Assembly: GCF_001767395.1 (NCBI RefSeq)
Contig: NZ_CP017014.1
Coordinates: 1,550,001-1,614,000, forward strand
Direction of reading: 5' to 3'
Length of the DNA: 64,000 nt
From: Rhodococcus sp. WMMA185
Lineage (GTDB): Bacteria; Actinomycetota; Actinomycetes; Mycobacteriales; Mycobacteriaceae
Below the pieces are notes generated by a model. It saw only the letters and a program-made list of their open reading frames with translations. It made no database searches and was not told where the DNA came from. Position numbers and translations under genes: made by a program. Shown one piece after another: positions 33,464 through 42,386 of the stretch; the first letter of the stretch is position 1, and every line of letters starts with the position of its first letter.

Positions 33464-34972
33464 ATGACTCTCGACTCTCCCCATTTGGGCGACGGCGTTG
33501 AACACACCCAAGCGACGGCCGACGACCAACCCCAGGTAACGACCACAGACCTTCGCAGGGCCGCATGGGGCGCCTCCGCCGGCAGCGCTCTCGAGTACTA
33601 CGACTTCGCGCTCTACAGCCTCGCGGCGGCGTTGGTATTCGGCCCGCTGTTCTTCCCCAGCGACAACCCGTCGACCGGATTGGTACTCAGCTTCGCCACC
33701 TACTTCATCGGCTTCGCGGTGCGCCCCTTGGGCGGCATCTTCTTCGGCCGACTCGGCGACCGGTTGGGACGCAAGTTCGTGCTGATGGCCACCATCATCC
33801 TGATGGGTGTCGCCAGCACCGGAATCGGCCTTCTGCCGACGTACCACGGCAGCGAAGGCGACTGGTACTCCGGTGGGGTAGGCATGCTGGCGCCGCTCAT
33901 GTTGATCGCACTGCGCATTTGCCAGGGCCTGGGCGCCGGCGCCGAGATGGCTGGAGCGTCGATTCTGATGACGGAGTACGCCCCGAAGAACAGGCGTGGG
34001 TTCTTTGCCTCGCTGCCCTTCCTCGGAGTGCAGGTCGGAACCGTCGTGGCCGCACTGGTGTACTTTCTCGTCTACTTCGGGGACGGACAGATCACCGACA
34101 CCTGGCTCTGGCGGGTTCCCTTCCTGGCCAGTGTGGTCATCCTCGGCGTGGCGATGTATCTGCGCCTCAATCTGAAGGAGTCGCCCACGTTCAGGAAGCT
34201 CGAAGCCAAGCATCAGATCGACGATCGTCCCTTGCGGCATTTGCTCGAGCATTCGCGCCCGTCGCTGCTGCGCGGAATCGGCCTACGGGTCGCCGAGAAC
34301 GGCTCCTCGTCGATGTATCAGGCGCTTGCGGTCGCCTACGTCACCAGCGCCGCGGTCGGTGTCACGGGCCCCATCGGCGCACTGTCGTTGGTCTTCGCCG
34401 CTGCGCTGGGAGCCATCGTCGTTCCGATCGCAGGAAAACTCACCGACCGGTACGGGCGAGTCAGGACATACCGCGCCTTCGCATACTTCCAGTTGGTATC
34501 GGCGTTCCCGATCTGGTGGGCGCTCTCGAAGGGCAGTGTGGTGCTGACGATTGTCGTCATCTCACTCGGCCTCGGAATCGGGACCTGGGGCATGTTCGGC
34601 GCCCAAAGCGCTTTCCTCAGTGAACTCTTCGGATCCCGGCAACGCTATCTCGGCGTGTCCGTTGCCAGAGAGGTATCCGCCGTGCTGTCCGGAGGCCTCG
34701 CCCCACTGATCGGGGCATGGATCATCGCGATGGTCGTCGCGTCGGATGGAGGCGCGGGTGTTCCGGGCGCAGGCCTCGGCGCATGGGTCTTCATCGCCGG
34801 ATACCTATGCATCCTGACCTTGATCACGATCGGAACCACCTACATCACACCGGACCCGGGCAACAGGGACCTCGACGATCCGCGAGATGCGCTTGCCGTA
34901 TCGCGGCCGAGACAGCGAGGGGCTGACGTAGAAGGCGGCCGGTCCGTCGGAGCAGGAAGCGATATTCTGTAA
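33464..34972 (+). CDS. MFS transporter of the metabolite:H+ symporter (MHS) type
   Basis: A 502-residue transporter with twelve hydrophobic segments between about residue 35 and 460. The MHS signature is visible: ALEYYDFALYSLAAALVF in TM1 and the loop 2-3 motif GRLGDRLGRKFVL. MHS proteins take up organic acids and osmolytes such as citrate, alpha-ketoglutarate, shikimate or proline. The gene follows the hydratase by 53 bp on the same strand, so import of the pathway substrate is inferred. The stop codon is inside the operator site at 34968. Confidence 0.88.
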   Translation: MTLDSPHLGDGVEHTQATADDQPQVTTTDLRRAAWGASAGSALEYYDFALYSLAAALVFGPLFFPSDNPSTGLVLSFATYFIGFAVRPLGGIFFGRLGDRLGRKFVLMATIILMGVASTGIGLLPTYHGSEGDWYSGGVGMLAPLMLIALRICQGLGAGAEMAGASILMTEYAPKNRRGFFASLPFLGVQVGTVVAALVYFLVYFGDGQITDTWLWRVPFLASVVILGVAMYLRLNLKESPTFRKLEAKHQIDDRPLRHLLEHSRPSLLRGIGLRVAENGSSSMYQALAVAYVTSAAVGVTGPIGALSLVFAAALGAIVVPIAGKLTDRYGRVRTYRAFAYFQLVSAFPIWWALSKGSVVLTIVVISLGLGIGTWGMFGAQSAFLSELFGSRQRYLGVSVAREVSAVLSGGLAPLIGAWIIAMVVASDGGAGVPGAGLGAWVFIAGYLCILTLITIGTTYITPDPGNRDLDDPRDALAVSRPRQRGADVEGGRSVGAGSDIL

Positions 34973-34981
34973 GCGGTTGCA
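34968..34981. promoter_or_regulatory. LacI-type operator, class 2, before LacI regulator 2
   Basis: TGTAAGCGGTTGCA, an imperfect palindrome matching the core of the 30932 site. It is about 57 bp upstream of the regulator start at 35038 and overlaps the transporter stop, consistent with autoregulation. Confidence 0.65.
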
Positions 34982-35037
34982 TCGTGATTCCGAGATGGCA
35001 GCGTTTTCAGGTGGGGGAGTCGGCAGGAGGCGGATAG

Positions 35038-36051
35038 TTGAGCGAAGCGCGAACAACCTCGGGTACTCGGCGCCCGACCATTTCAATGGTCGCCGAGGCT
35101 GCTGGTGTGTCGACCGCAACCGTGTCTCGCGTGATGAGCGGAAACCCCGCCGTGAGCCCGGAGTTGGCTGCACGGGTCCATGCCGCTGCCGAGGAGATGG
35201 CGTACCGGCCGAGTGGAGCGGCGCGGGGTCTGGCACTGGGTTCGCTGCGGAACGTGGGAGTCATCGTTCCCGACCTTGCGAACGCCTACTTCCTCGAAGT
35301 GGTGAAGCAGATGCACCATGGTGGACGCGCCGACGGGTACCGGATGCTCGTGGCCGATTATTCGGCGGCTGCGGACGACGAATACGCGACCGCTGTCGAC
35401 TTACTCGGCCAGGTCGACGGATTGATACTGCTGTCCTCACGGATTCCGGTCTCGGGACTGAAGGATCTGGCTGCGCAGTCGACTCCGGTCGTTCTGGTGA
35501 ACAGGGTCGAGCTCGGGGTCGATCTGCCCATGGTCGCGGTCGATAATTTCACGGCGATGATGGAACTGTGTGGTCATCTGGCCGAACTGGGGCATCGCCG
35601 GGTTGTGTACATCGCAGGCTCGGACCTGTCGTGGCAGAACCGCGAACGGTGGCGGGCCGTCGAAATGGCGAGAGTGCTTGGTATTGAAGCGTTCAAGGTT
35701 GACTCGGATGGGTCGATCGAGGGCGGCTTCAGCGTGACAGAGAGCGCGCTCGGCCACGAACCCACCGCATTGATTTGCTTCAACGATCTGACGGCGGTCG
35801 GGGTGATCTCGAAGCTGCGCGAGCTCGGGGTGCGTGTGCCCGAGGATATCTCGGTGACCGGATTCGACGACGTCGAGTTGGCAGGTCACATTGCTCCACG
35901 CTTGACTACCGTGCTCAGTCCGAAGATTCAGCTCGGCGATCAAGCATGGCGGCTGCTTCAGGAGGCGCTGCGCAGCGAACCCGGTACTCTTGTGCCCCTG
36001 CTTCCCGCGAAGGTGGTCATCCGGGATTCGACGGGTACTGTCCGAGACTGA
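35038..36051 (+). CDS. LacI-family transcriptional regulator 2
   Basis: A 337-residue regulator from TTG 35038, preceded by AGGAGGCGG. The helix-turn-helix is TISMVAEAAGVSTATVSRVMSG at about 14-35; the periplasmic-binding-like domain carries VGVIVPDLANAYFLEVV and SVTGFDDVELAGHIAPRLTTV. Sites of the GTAAGCGCTTAC class lie in front of this gene, of the CoA-transferase and of the DUF993/SDR pair, so it is the best candidate for the cluster-wide repressor. It is convergent with the DUF993 gene, with 8 bases between stops. Confidence 0.9.
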   Translation: MSEARTTSGTRRPTISMVAEAAGVSTATVSRVMSGNPAVSPELAARVHAAAEEMAYRPSGAARGLALGSLRNVGVIVPDLANAYFLEVVKQMHHGGRADGYRMLVADYSAAADDEYATAVDLLGQVDGLILLSSRIPVSGLKDLAAQSTPVVLVNRVELGVDLPMVAVDNFTAMMELCGHLAELGHRRVVYIAGSDLSWQNRERWRAVEMARVLGIEAFKVDSDGSIEGGFSVTESALGHEPTALICFNDLTAVGVISKLRELGVRVPEDISVTGFDDVELAGHIAPRLTTVLSPKIQLGDQAWRLLQEALRSEPGTLVPLLPAKVVIRDSTGTVRD

Positions 36052-36059
36052 CCGGCATG

Positions 36060-37217
36060 TCAGCCGATGCCGTGCACCGCGAAGTACGCCGCCGCGCGAC
36101 CGGCAGTGAAGTCAGGGTCGGGGAACAGGCCGATTGCATTGGCTGCCCGGACGAGATCTGCTAGGTGAAGCAGGCTTCGTCCGGCTTCGAAGCCGCCGAT
36201 CATTCGAAAATGGTTCTGCCTGCCCGTGAGGTAGGCGAGCCATGCGACACCGACCTTGTAGTACTGCGTGGGTGAAGCGAAGAGCAGGCGACTCAGGGGC
36301 TCGGTGGGCCCCAGCACGCTCTTGAACCCGTCGACATCGTCGGCGTCGAGGCGGGCGAAGGCCGCCGATGCGAACGGTCCGACAGCGGCGAATGCGCCTA
36401 GGAGGGCATCGCTGGCATGGGTTCCGTCCCCGGCAATGAGGTCGACGTAGTTGTAATCGTCACCTGTGAACACACGGACCCCGGCCGGCATGCGGCGCCG
36501 TAGTCCGATCTCGAGAGCCTGATCGAGAACCGACACCTTGATTCCACGCACCTTGATCCGATGAGCGTCGATGATTTCCATAACGGTGTCCGTTGCGGCA
36601 GAGGGATCTTCGACACCCCAGTACCCGGCGAGGGCGGGATCGAACACCGCGCCGAGCCAGTGCAGGATGACCGGACGCCGGGCGGCCGAGAGGACTGCGT
36701 CATACACCTTGCGATAGTCGTCTGGTCCGGTCGCGGCTCGGGCGAGGTGCCTGCTGGCCATCATGACGACGTCGCCGCCGCTCGATTCGATTGCGTCGAT
36801 CTGCTCGACGTACGCGTCGCGAATCTCTGCGAGAGAAGGCCGTTCGGATGTGAGCTGATCTGTGCCCACACCAACGACGACCCTGCCGCCCACGGACTTT
36901 GCCTCGGCGAGGGTGCGAACGGCAAGTTCCTTGGCAGCACTCCACTCCAGGCCCATGCCGCGCTGAGCGGTGTCCATCGATTCGGCCACACCAAGTCCGA
37001 GTGACCACAGGTCCCGGCGCAACCGCAGCGTCGCCTCCCAGTCGATCTGATCCGGGACGTTCTCGGCCGAGGCGCGCAATGGGTCAGCTACGACATGGGA
37101 AGCCGCGTAGACCTCGCGACTGGTCGGCGGGGTTGCCCGGGTGTCGAGCTTCGCCGGCTCACCGAGAACCAGGTGGGTGACCGTGCTGTTCGCGTCGGGA
37201 AGAGCTAACGATGACAT
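36060..37217 (-). CDS. DUF993 family protein, dihydrodipicolinate-synthase/aldolase-like
   Basis: A 385-residue DUF993 protein. The start at 37217 has AGGAAG just upstream on the minus strand and lies downstream of the operator at 37227; the longer open frame to 37253 would put the operator inside the gene. The TIM-barrel-like pattern (VVVGVGTDQLTSERPSLAEIRDAYVEQIDAIES, VILHWLGAVFDPALAGYWG, and VRGIKVSVLDQALE with a candidate Schiff-base lysine) resembles the DHDPS aldolase superfamily. It probably cleaves or condenses a keto acid in this pathway; the exact substrate is unknown. Confidence 0.85.
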   Translation of the reverse strand: MSSLALPDANSTVTHLVLGEPAKLDTRATPPTSREVYAASHVVADPLRASAENVPDQIDWEATLRLRRDLWSLGLGVAESMDTAQRGMGLEWSAAKELAVRTLAEAKSVGGRVVVGVGTDQLTSERPSLAEIRDAYVEQIDAIESSGGDVVMMASRHLARAATGPDDYRKVYDAVLSAARRPVILHWLGAVFDPALAGYWGVEDPSAATDTVMEIIDAHRIKVRGIKVSVLDQALEIGLRRRMPAGVRVFTGDDYNYVDLIAGDGTHASDALLGAFAAVGPFASAAFARLDADDVDGFKSVLGPTEPLSRLLFASPTQYYKVGVAWLAYLTGRQNHFRMIGGFEAGRSLLHLADLVRAANAIGLFPDPDFTAGRAAAYFAVHGIG

Positions 37218-37226
37218 GAGACTTCC

Positions 37227-37240
37227 TGTAAGCGCTTTCT
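37227..37240. promoter_or_regulatory. LacI-type operator, class 2, between DUF993 and SDR genes
   Basis: TGTAAGCGCTTTCT, one arm perfect and the other with one change relative to GTAAGCGCTTAC. It sits 10 bp before the DUF993 start and in the shared divergent promoter region with the SDR gene, so it can repress both. Confidence 0.7.
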
Positions 37241-37371
37241 TGCGTCGTCGCAAGCCAGCATATACGGTGACGATCTACGGCGCTATGACCCGTTTGTTTG
37301 GGTCAATCTCTGTGAGAAAGCAGTTTCACGGGCGGTCGTGGCGCAGCTCGTCCGGGGCCGAAGGGAGTCCA

Positions 37372-38130
37372 GTGAGTGCAACAGCACAAATCGTGGTGGC
37401 AGGCCAGTTGACTCGGAAGGTCGCGCTGGTGACGGGCGCGGCCGGCGGGATCGGGTCATCGATCGCTCGGACGCTCGGCGCGCACGGCGCGACCGTGATC
37501 GGCGTCGATGCGGATCCGCAGGTGACCGAGGTGATGAGTCGGTTCGGTGGCGTGGGCCTGTGTGGGGACCTGAGGGATCCAGACTTCAGTGCCTCCGCGG
37601 TGGACCTTGCGCTCGAGACCGACGGTCGCCTCGACATCTTGGTCAATGCGGCAGGAATTCAACTGCGCACGGCAGCCGTCGATGTCGAAGACGATGGATG
37701 GGAACGTCTGGTGGATGTGAATCTCTCGGCTGTGTACCGGCTGACCCGACAGGCGACGAAATCGCTCATCGCAACACGGGGAAGTGTCGTCAACATCGCG
37801 TCGCTCTCGGCGGACCGAGCAGTGCCCGGCATCGTCCCCTACGGTGCGACCAAAGCCGCACTGACCCAACTGGGTAAGGGGCTTGCCGTTGAACTCGGAC
37901 CGCAGGGGGTCCGGGTGAACACGATTGCCCCGGGTTACGTCGAAACGCCGATGACTGCGGAGATTCTCGATCAACAGGCGATCCGCGACGAAAAGCTGAG
38001 CCGAATCCCGCTGCAGCGGTTCGCGGACGGCGATGACGTCGCTGACGTCGTCCTCTTCCTCGTCTCCGATGCTGCCCGCTACGTGACCGGTGTCGTGCTG
38101 CCTGTCGATGGGGGCTATTCGATCACATGA
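37372..38130 (+). CDS. Short-chain dehydrogenase/reductase
   Basis: A 252-residue classical SDR. GTG 37372 follows AAGGGAG. The Rossmann motif is VTGAAGGIG near 20-28, NAAG near 91, the catalytic Ser in NIASLSADR and Y-G-A-T-K near 158-162. The final GVVLPVDGGYSIT is typical. An Asp at the end of beta-2 (GVDAD) favours NAD over NADP. It probably oxidises a hydroxy acid or sugar alcohol in the pathway shared with DUF993 and glycerate kinase. Confidence 0.9.
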   Translation: MSATAQIVVAGQLTRKVALVTGAAGGIGSSIARTLGAHGATVIGVDADPQVTEVMSRFGGVGLCGDLRDPDFSASAVDLALETDGRLDILVNAAGIQLRTAAVDVEDDGWERLVDVNLSAVYRLTRQATKSLIATRGSVVNIASLSADRAVPGIVPYGATKAALTQLGKGLAVELGPQGVRVNTIAPGYVETPMTAEILDQQAIRDEKLSRIPLQRFADGDDVADVVLFLVSDAARYVTGVVLPVDGGYSIT

Positions 38131-38152
38131 GCAGTACGGCGCCGATCCCCTG

Positions 38153-39283
38153 ATGACGTCCACTGACCGCGCCGACTCGACAAAGACGAGGCCATTGCGG
38201 GTGGTGATCGCTCCGGATTCGTTCAAGGGCTCACTCGATGCGACTTCTTTGTCCGCCGAACTGGCGACCGGGTGGGCGACTGTCCGCCCGCGGGATCAAC
38301 TCGTCCTACTGCCACAGGCAGACGGTGGAGAGGGCACTCTCACCGCGATTGCATCGTGCCATCCGGAGGCAGTGTGGCATGAGATTGCTGATGTGTGTGG
38401 GCCCGACGGCCGAATGGTGCCCGGGCGGTGGCTGAGCCTCGATGACGGCACCGCCGTCGTCGAACTCGCGCAGATGAGTGGACTTCCGCTCATGCGCGCC
38501 CTTGACCCTGCACACGCGACCGCAGCGGGTCTCGGGCAGGTAATCAACGCCGCTCTCGACGCCGGCGCTACAGCGCTGGTGGTCGGGCTGGGTGGGTCGG
38601 CCTCGACTGACGGCGGTGCAGGGGCACTCGTGTCCATGGGCGCCCGACTTCTGGACTCGCACGGTGACGAACTAGGGATTGGTGGCGCAGCCCTGGCTCA
38701 GCTACACACGGTCGACGTCACGGGACTGCGTTCTGTTCCTCACGGTGGCGTAGAGCTGCTGACAGACACCACCGTAACGCTCTGTGGGAGAGAGGGAGCC
38801 GCATACATCTACGGACCGCAGAAGGGGGCAGATGAGGAGATGTGCCGGCTCCTCGACGACGCCCTGAAAAGGTTCGCGACGAACCTGCAGGCCGTACTTC
38901 CCGGTCAACCTGACGAGGCCGGCGCCGGCGCCGCAGGTGGAACCGGCTTCGGTCTATCCGCGTGGGGAGGGAAACTCGTGCCTGGTGCGGCCCGCATCGC
39001 CGACCTCACCGGTCTGACCGAAGAGTTCGAACGTGCGGATGTCGTTGTGACCGGCGAAGGCCGCTTCGACGACTCCTCGCTGACCGGAAAGCTCGTCGGA
39101 TCTGTTCTTCAACGATGTGCTCACGTGGGAACCCGATCGGTTGTCGTCGCGGGCCAACTGGCAATCGCCCCGCCGGACTGCGGCGTATCCCTCACCGAAC
39201 TGGCAGGATCACCCGATCGTGCCATGGTTGAACCGGCGTACTGGGCGCGTCGCGCTGGGTCAGTGGCCGCCAGGCTGCTGTGA
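38153..39283 (+). CDS. Glycerate kinase (GlxK/GarK family)
   Basis: A 376-residue glycerate kinase: VVIAPDSFKGSLDA near the start, LPQADGGEGTL around 55-65, LVVGLGGSASTDGGAG near 143-158 and VVTGEGRFDDSSLTGK near 304. ATG 38153 is 22 nt after the SDR stop, so they are likely co-transcribed. It phosphorylates glycerate to 2-phosphoglycerate (the usual product for this family), which channels the pathway into lower glycolysis. Together with the aldolase-like DUF993 protein and the SDR, a route from a sugar acid or hydroxy acid through tartronate semialdehyde or glycerate is plausible. Confidence 0.9.
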   Translation: MTSTDRADSTKTRPLRVVIAPDSFKGSLDATSLSAELATGWATVRPRDQLVLLPQADGGEGTLTAIASCHPEAVWHEIADVCGPDGRMVPGRWLSLDDGTAVVELAQMSGLPLMRALDPAHATAAGLGQVINAALDAGATALVVGLGGSASTDGGAGALVSMGARLLDSHGDELGIGGAALAQLHTVDVTGLRSVPHGGVELLTDTTVTLCGREGAAYIYGPQKGADEEMCRLLDDALKRFATNLQAVLPGQPDEAGAGAAGGTGFGLSAWGGKLVPGAARIADLTGLTEEFERADVVVTGEGRFDDSSLTGKLVGSVLQRCAHVGTRSVVVAGQLAIAPPDCGVSLTELAGSPDRAMVEPAYWARRAGSVAARLL

Positions 39284-39367
39284 GCAGGTTGCGATCTCAA
39301 CCATGGCGAGCACGCTGACGACGGACCCGAAGATCCGGCTCGGACCCTTCGCGCCGGTGTGGCAGGG

Positions 39368-39907
39368 TCACAGGTGCTCTGGGAACCAGGGTGACAGGTC
39401 TTGGGTGACTCTCAGTGCCAACTGGCACGCCTGGTCGGCGGTTTCGATGACAACCTGCTTGTAGCCGACCATGATCTCGAGAACGGCGGTGTCGAAGTCG
39501 ACCGACGCTACACAAGCCAGGCCGCGAGGGAAGTCGTTGAGGAGAGTGCGGTGCCCGGCGATCTTAGTGTCCTCGACCAGGGTGAGGCGGTCGTCGTTCG
39601 CGGTTTTCGACAAGGAGATGGCGTTTGACGACACCACCACTCCTGAGTACGGATCGTCCGAACTGAATGAGCACGACCACCTCTGGAACGGCTCTTCTCG
39701 ATTGTCGAACTTCACCGGCTCGCCGTCGTCGATCCCGGCGGCGGCCCGGGCGTCGGTGCCGAATCCGTCGCAGGGGTGGAACGTCAACCGTGGTAGCGGT
39801 TCTGCGACGGACTCCTCGGCAGGGGAGTTGCCGCATCCGGTCAGTAATGTCACAACCGCGATTGCAGCCGCCGCGGCGGTACGGGAATGCCTGCGTCGCA
39901 CTATCAC
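39368..39907 (-). CDS. DUF3558 lipoprotein
   Basis: A 179-residue protein starting at GTG 39907, overlapping the previous stop (GTGA). A signal peptide ends in the lipobox LLTGC with Cys25, followed by a DUF3558 domain (LTFHPCDGFG, ACVASVDFDTAVLEIMVGY). Such lipoproteins are common in ESX-associated loci of mycolata. It is the last gene of the four-gene ESX accessory operon. Confidence 0.85.
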   Translation of the reverse strand: MIVRRRHSRTAAAAAIAVVTLLTGCGNSPAEESVAEPLPRLTFHPCDGFGTDARAAAGIDDGEPVKFDNREEPFQRWSCSFSSDDPYSGVVVSSNAISLSKTANDDRLTLVEDTKIAGHRTLLNDFPRGLACVASVDFDTAVLEIMVGYKQVVIETADQACQLALRVTQDLSPWFPEHL

Positions 39908-40356
39908 AGAACGCCTCCGATCTGGCCAAGTGCACTGGCCGTGATGCCTTCTTGTTCCTCGTAGGCCCTCAGCACAGCTTCGAAAGTCGCTTTCATGTCG
40001 AGTGCGTAACGTTCGTGGGATAAGAGCAATCCGACTGCGGAGCTTTCGTAGGCAATCTTCCCGCCTCCGACAGCCTTGTCGTTGAACTTCTGGATCAGCA
40101 GCCGGGCCGATTCCAACTCATGTTCGCCGATTCCCAGGGACTCGATCCACAGTTCTTCCCTGGCCCGCTCGGCCATTCTCCGCATGTTCTTGGCGTGCTC
40201 GTCACACATTGTGATGCACCGACGCAGCCCCTCCGGATCGACACGCAGTGATCCTTCGCTCAGGGCCGCTGCGGTGATCCGGTTCCATTCCGTGCTCTGC
40301 GGGACGGGGTTCTGGTCCGGTTCGGGTACCGGCTGTGGTGTCTCCGGATTTGTCAT
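39904..40356 (-). CDS. Small ESX-associated protein of the operon, WXG/EspC-like helical
   Basis: A 150-residue protein. The start at 40356 (MTNPETPQ) is chosen over an upstream frame because the longer reading has no ribosome site. After a proline-rich 25-residue leader it is helical throughout (GLRRCITMCDEHAKNMRRMAERAREEL, then HERYALDMKATFEAVLRAYEEQEG). It resembles actinobacterial ESX-associated helical proteins but I cannot name the family with certainty. It lies 28 bp after the EspG-like gene. Confidence 0.7.
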   Translation of the reverse strand: MTNPETPQPVPEPDQNPVPQSTEWNRITAAALSEGSLRVDPEGLRRCITMCDEHAKNMRRMAERAREELWIESLGIGEHELESARLLIQKFNDKAVGGGKIAYESSAVGLLLSHERYALDMKATFEAVLRAYEEQEGITASALGQIGGVL

Positions 40357-40384
40357 GGGTGCCCCTCGTTGCGTATTTCGTTCG

Positions 40385-41143
40385 TTACCAACGGTGCTCG
40401 GCCATTTCACGCTGCATACGGAGTCCCTCACCGATCAGGGAAGTCAGCGTGCGCACCAGCAATTCAGGGCCAGCCGCTGCTGCGGCGTTCGGGTCGCGGG
40501 GGCCGACGAGGTACCGTCCGTCGCCTGCGATGTCGATCCACCGCATCGTGCTCAGTTCGCCGCGCACGTGCCGCGGACCCTGTAGGACTCGGATCGTGCC
40601 GCTGCCGGCGTAGGCCTTCCGCATGGCGTTTTCGAGTTTGGGGGCGGCGGATGCGGCGCCGGCGCTGCGGAGAACGCCCTGCGAGAAGTAGTCGGGCTCA
40701 GGCTCATCACGGCGCGCGAAGGTGCGTCGTCCGGCGGCGTTCTGCGGGATCAATCCGATCAACAGTGAGGCCAGATCGTCGGTGATGCCCGCACCCAGCA
40801 CGACGTCACCACCCACGGCGGGTGTCGCGCCGGGCTGCTGCACCGCGATCGCGCACCACCGCTGTAGTTGCGCACCGATGATCCTGATCGGCGCCTCGTC
40901 GACTGTCTGGCCGACGACTTCCACGAACACCTCGGGTTCGGCGAGGACGTTCACTGCAGCGCGCACATTCTGACGATCGTCAGCAGCGAAGGCTTCCCGG
41001 ATCTGGTTCTGCTCGTGCTCGAAAGCGTTGTAGGTGCGGGCTGGGCTGATCAGGCTGAACGGGAAGGGAGGCCGATCGTGTCCGGTGGCCGCCCACAATG
41101 CCCCGAACTGCTCGCCACGTAACTGCCAGTTGCGCATGTTCAT
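40385..41143 (-). CDS. EspG-family ESX secretion chaperone
   Basis: A 252-residue EspG-like protein: FEHEQNQIREAFAADDRQNVRAAVNVLAEPEVFVEVVG and later GQLQRWCAIAVQQPG follow the EspG pattern, and ALASLLIGLIP and the central beta-sheet region continue it. EspG proteins bind PE/PPE-type substrates and deliver them to the ESX machine; the PPE-like gene directly upstream, whose stop overlaps this start by 4 nt, is the expected client. ATG 41143 and ATG 41137 are both possible. Confidence 0.8.
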   Translation of the reverse strand: MNMRNWQLRGEQFGALWAATGHDRPPFPFSLISPARTYNAFEHEQNQIREAFAADDRQNVRAAVNVLAEPEVFVEVVGQTVDEAPIRIIGAQLQRWCAIAVQQPGATPAVGGDVVLGAGITDDLASLLIGLIPQNAAGRRTFARRDEPEPDYFSQGVLRSAGAASAAPKLENAMRKAYAGSGTIRVLQGPRHVRGELSTMRWIDIAGDGRYLVGPRDPNAAAAAGPELLVRTLTSLIGEGLRMQREMAEHRW

Positions 41144-42231
41144 GCTCCGATCACCGGAGGAGCCACAGCAGGGAACTTGCCGATCAGTTCGTTCCCGTTG
41201 TCGAGGGTCACCAGGTAGCCAGGTGTCTTGTGTTCCTTGTCGCCGTCGCCGCCGCTGCGGGCTCCAGGCGCGCCCATCATGCCGCCGCCCATCATCCCGG
41301 GTCCCCGCACACCCGCACCGGAGAGTCCACCGGCCCTGACCCCGGCAGCACCTCCCGCACCCGGCATGGCGCCGGGGGCCCTTCCGGCGAACCCCCCACC
41401 TGCGGCGGCCACGCCGCCGCCGACTCCGCCTCCGCCACCACCGATGCCGGGATTGCTACCAAGCCGGGATGCGTCGCCCGACGTAGGCATACCCGAGGGC
41501 ACCGGGCTCCCTGTGGCGGATGCGGCCGTCGTGGATGCTGGACTGTCCCCCGAGCCCGGGGGCGGACCGGTCTGGCCCCAGCCAGGCTCATCGTCGCCCT
41601 GACCGTATTCGGGCGATGAGACCGGTGCAGTGCCCGGACGGCCCGGGCCACCACCGTGACCATCGGGAGAAGATCCCGTGCGTGGCACCGTCGAATCGGG
41701 GGGCTTGACAACGTCTTCGAGTTGGTCGAACACGGGAACTTCTCTGTCGGTGTCTTGCACACCGGGGCGGTAGATGTTGTTCATCGCGTCGAGTGCCTCG
41801 CCGTGGCGGCGGTAGTACTCTTGGTCCGCATTCGAGAGCCAGGGGGTCAGGTTGTCGTACCAGTTCAGGCCCTGAACCTCCGGTACCGCCCCCGACTTGA
41901 GCTGGGTTGCCGCCTGGTAGATCGGATCGAGCGCGTTCGCCACCCCCTGGAGCTGTGACCTCGTCGGATCTGCGCTTCTCGCGTAGTCGCTCGCGTTGCT
42001 GTCCGCGTTGCTCGCCGCCTGTCCTTGCCAACTGGTGGCTATCTCTCGCCGGATCCCGTCGACGAAGGCGCCGATCGTCGTGGAAGCGTCCTCACCGAGC
42101 GAACGCCACGTGCTCTGCACCTGCTCGATGGTCGCCGGAGACATCGACTGGGCGAGGTCGTACAACCTCTCAGGGGTCCACTCGTCGCCCTGGAAGTACT
42201 CCGGATCCGGGACATAGATCAGCTCGTTCAA
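41140..42231 (-). CDS. PPE-like ESX substrate with Gly/Pro-rich C-terminal half
   Basis: A 363-residue protein from TTG 42231, which follows GGGGGG on the minus strand; the frame is open further upstream but without a good start. Residues 1 to about 170 are helical with a WXG-like turn (SWQGQAASNAD) and PPE-like helices (MSPATIEQVQSTW). The C-terminal half is low complexity (GGGGGGVGGG, PGAMPGAGG), followed by a conserved tail (TPGYLVTLDNGNELIGKFPAVAPPVIG). It is the first gene of the four-gene operon and the probable secreted client of the EspG-like protein. Confidence 0.75.
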   Translation of the reverse strand: MNELIYVPDPEYFQGDEWTPERLYDLAQSMSPATIEQVQSTWRSLGEDASTTIGAFVDGIRREIATSWQGQAASNADSNASDYARSADPTRSQLQGVANALDPIYQAATQLKSGAVPEVQGLNWYDNLTPWLSNADQEYYRRHGEALDAMNNIYRPGVQDTDREVPVFDQLEDVVKPPDSTVPRTGSSPDGHGGGPGRPGTAPVSSPEYGQGDDEPGWGQTGPPPGSGDSPASTTAASATGSPVPSGMPTSGDASRLGSNPGIGGGGGGVGGGVAAAGGGFAGRAPGAMPGAGGAAGVRAGGLSGAGVRGPGMMGGGMMGAPGARSGGDGDKEHKTPGYLVTLDNGNELIGKFPAVAPPVIGA

Positions 42232-42386
42232 AAATCCCCCCTCGACACGACGCGGCCTGCACCCGCCTCGACCCATATGACGCGCCGACACCATATCCGG
42301 TTCCAACCACGCGAGTAGCACCGGCCGTTCGCAGCATGGGTGCGCTCTACGTGATGCTGCCGGTATCTCGTTTCGCCAAGTCTGGC

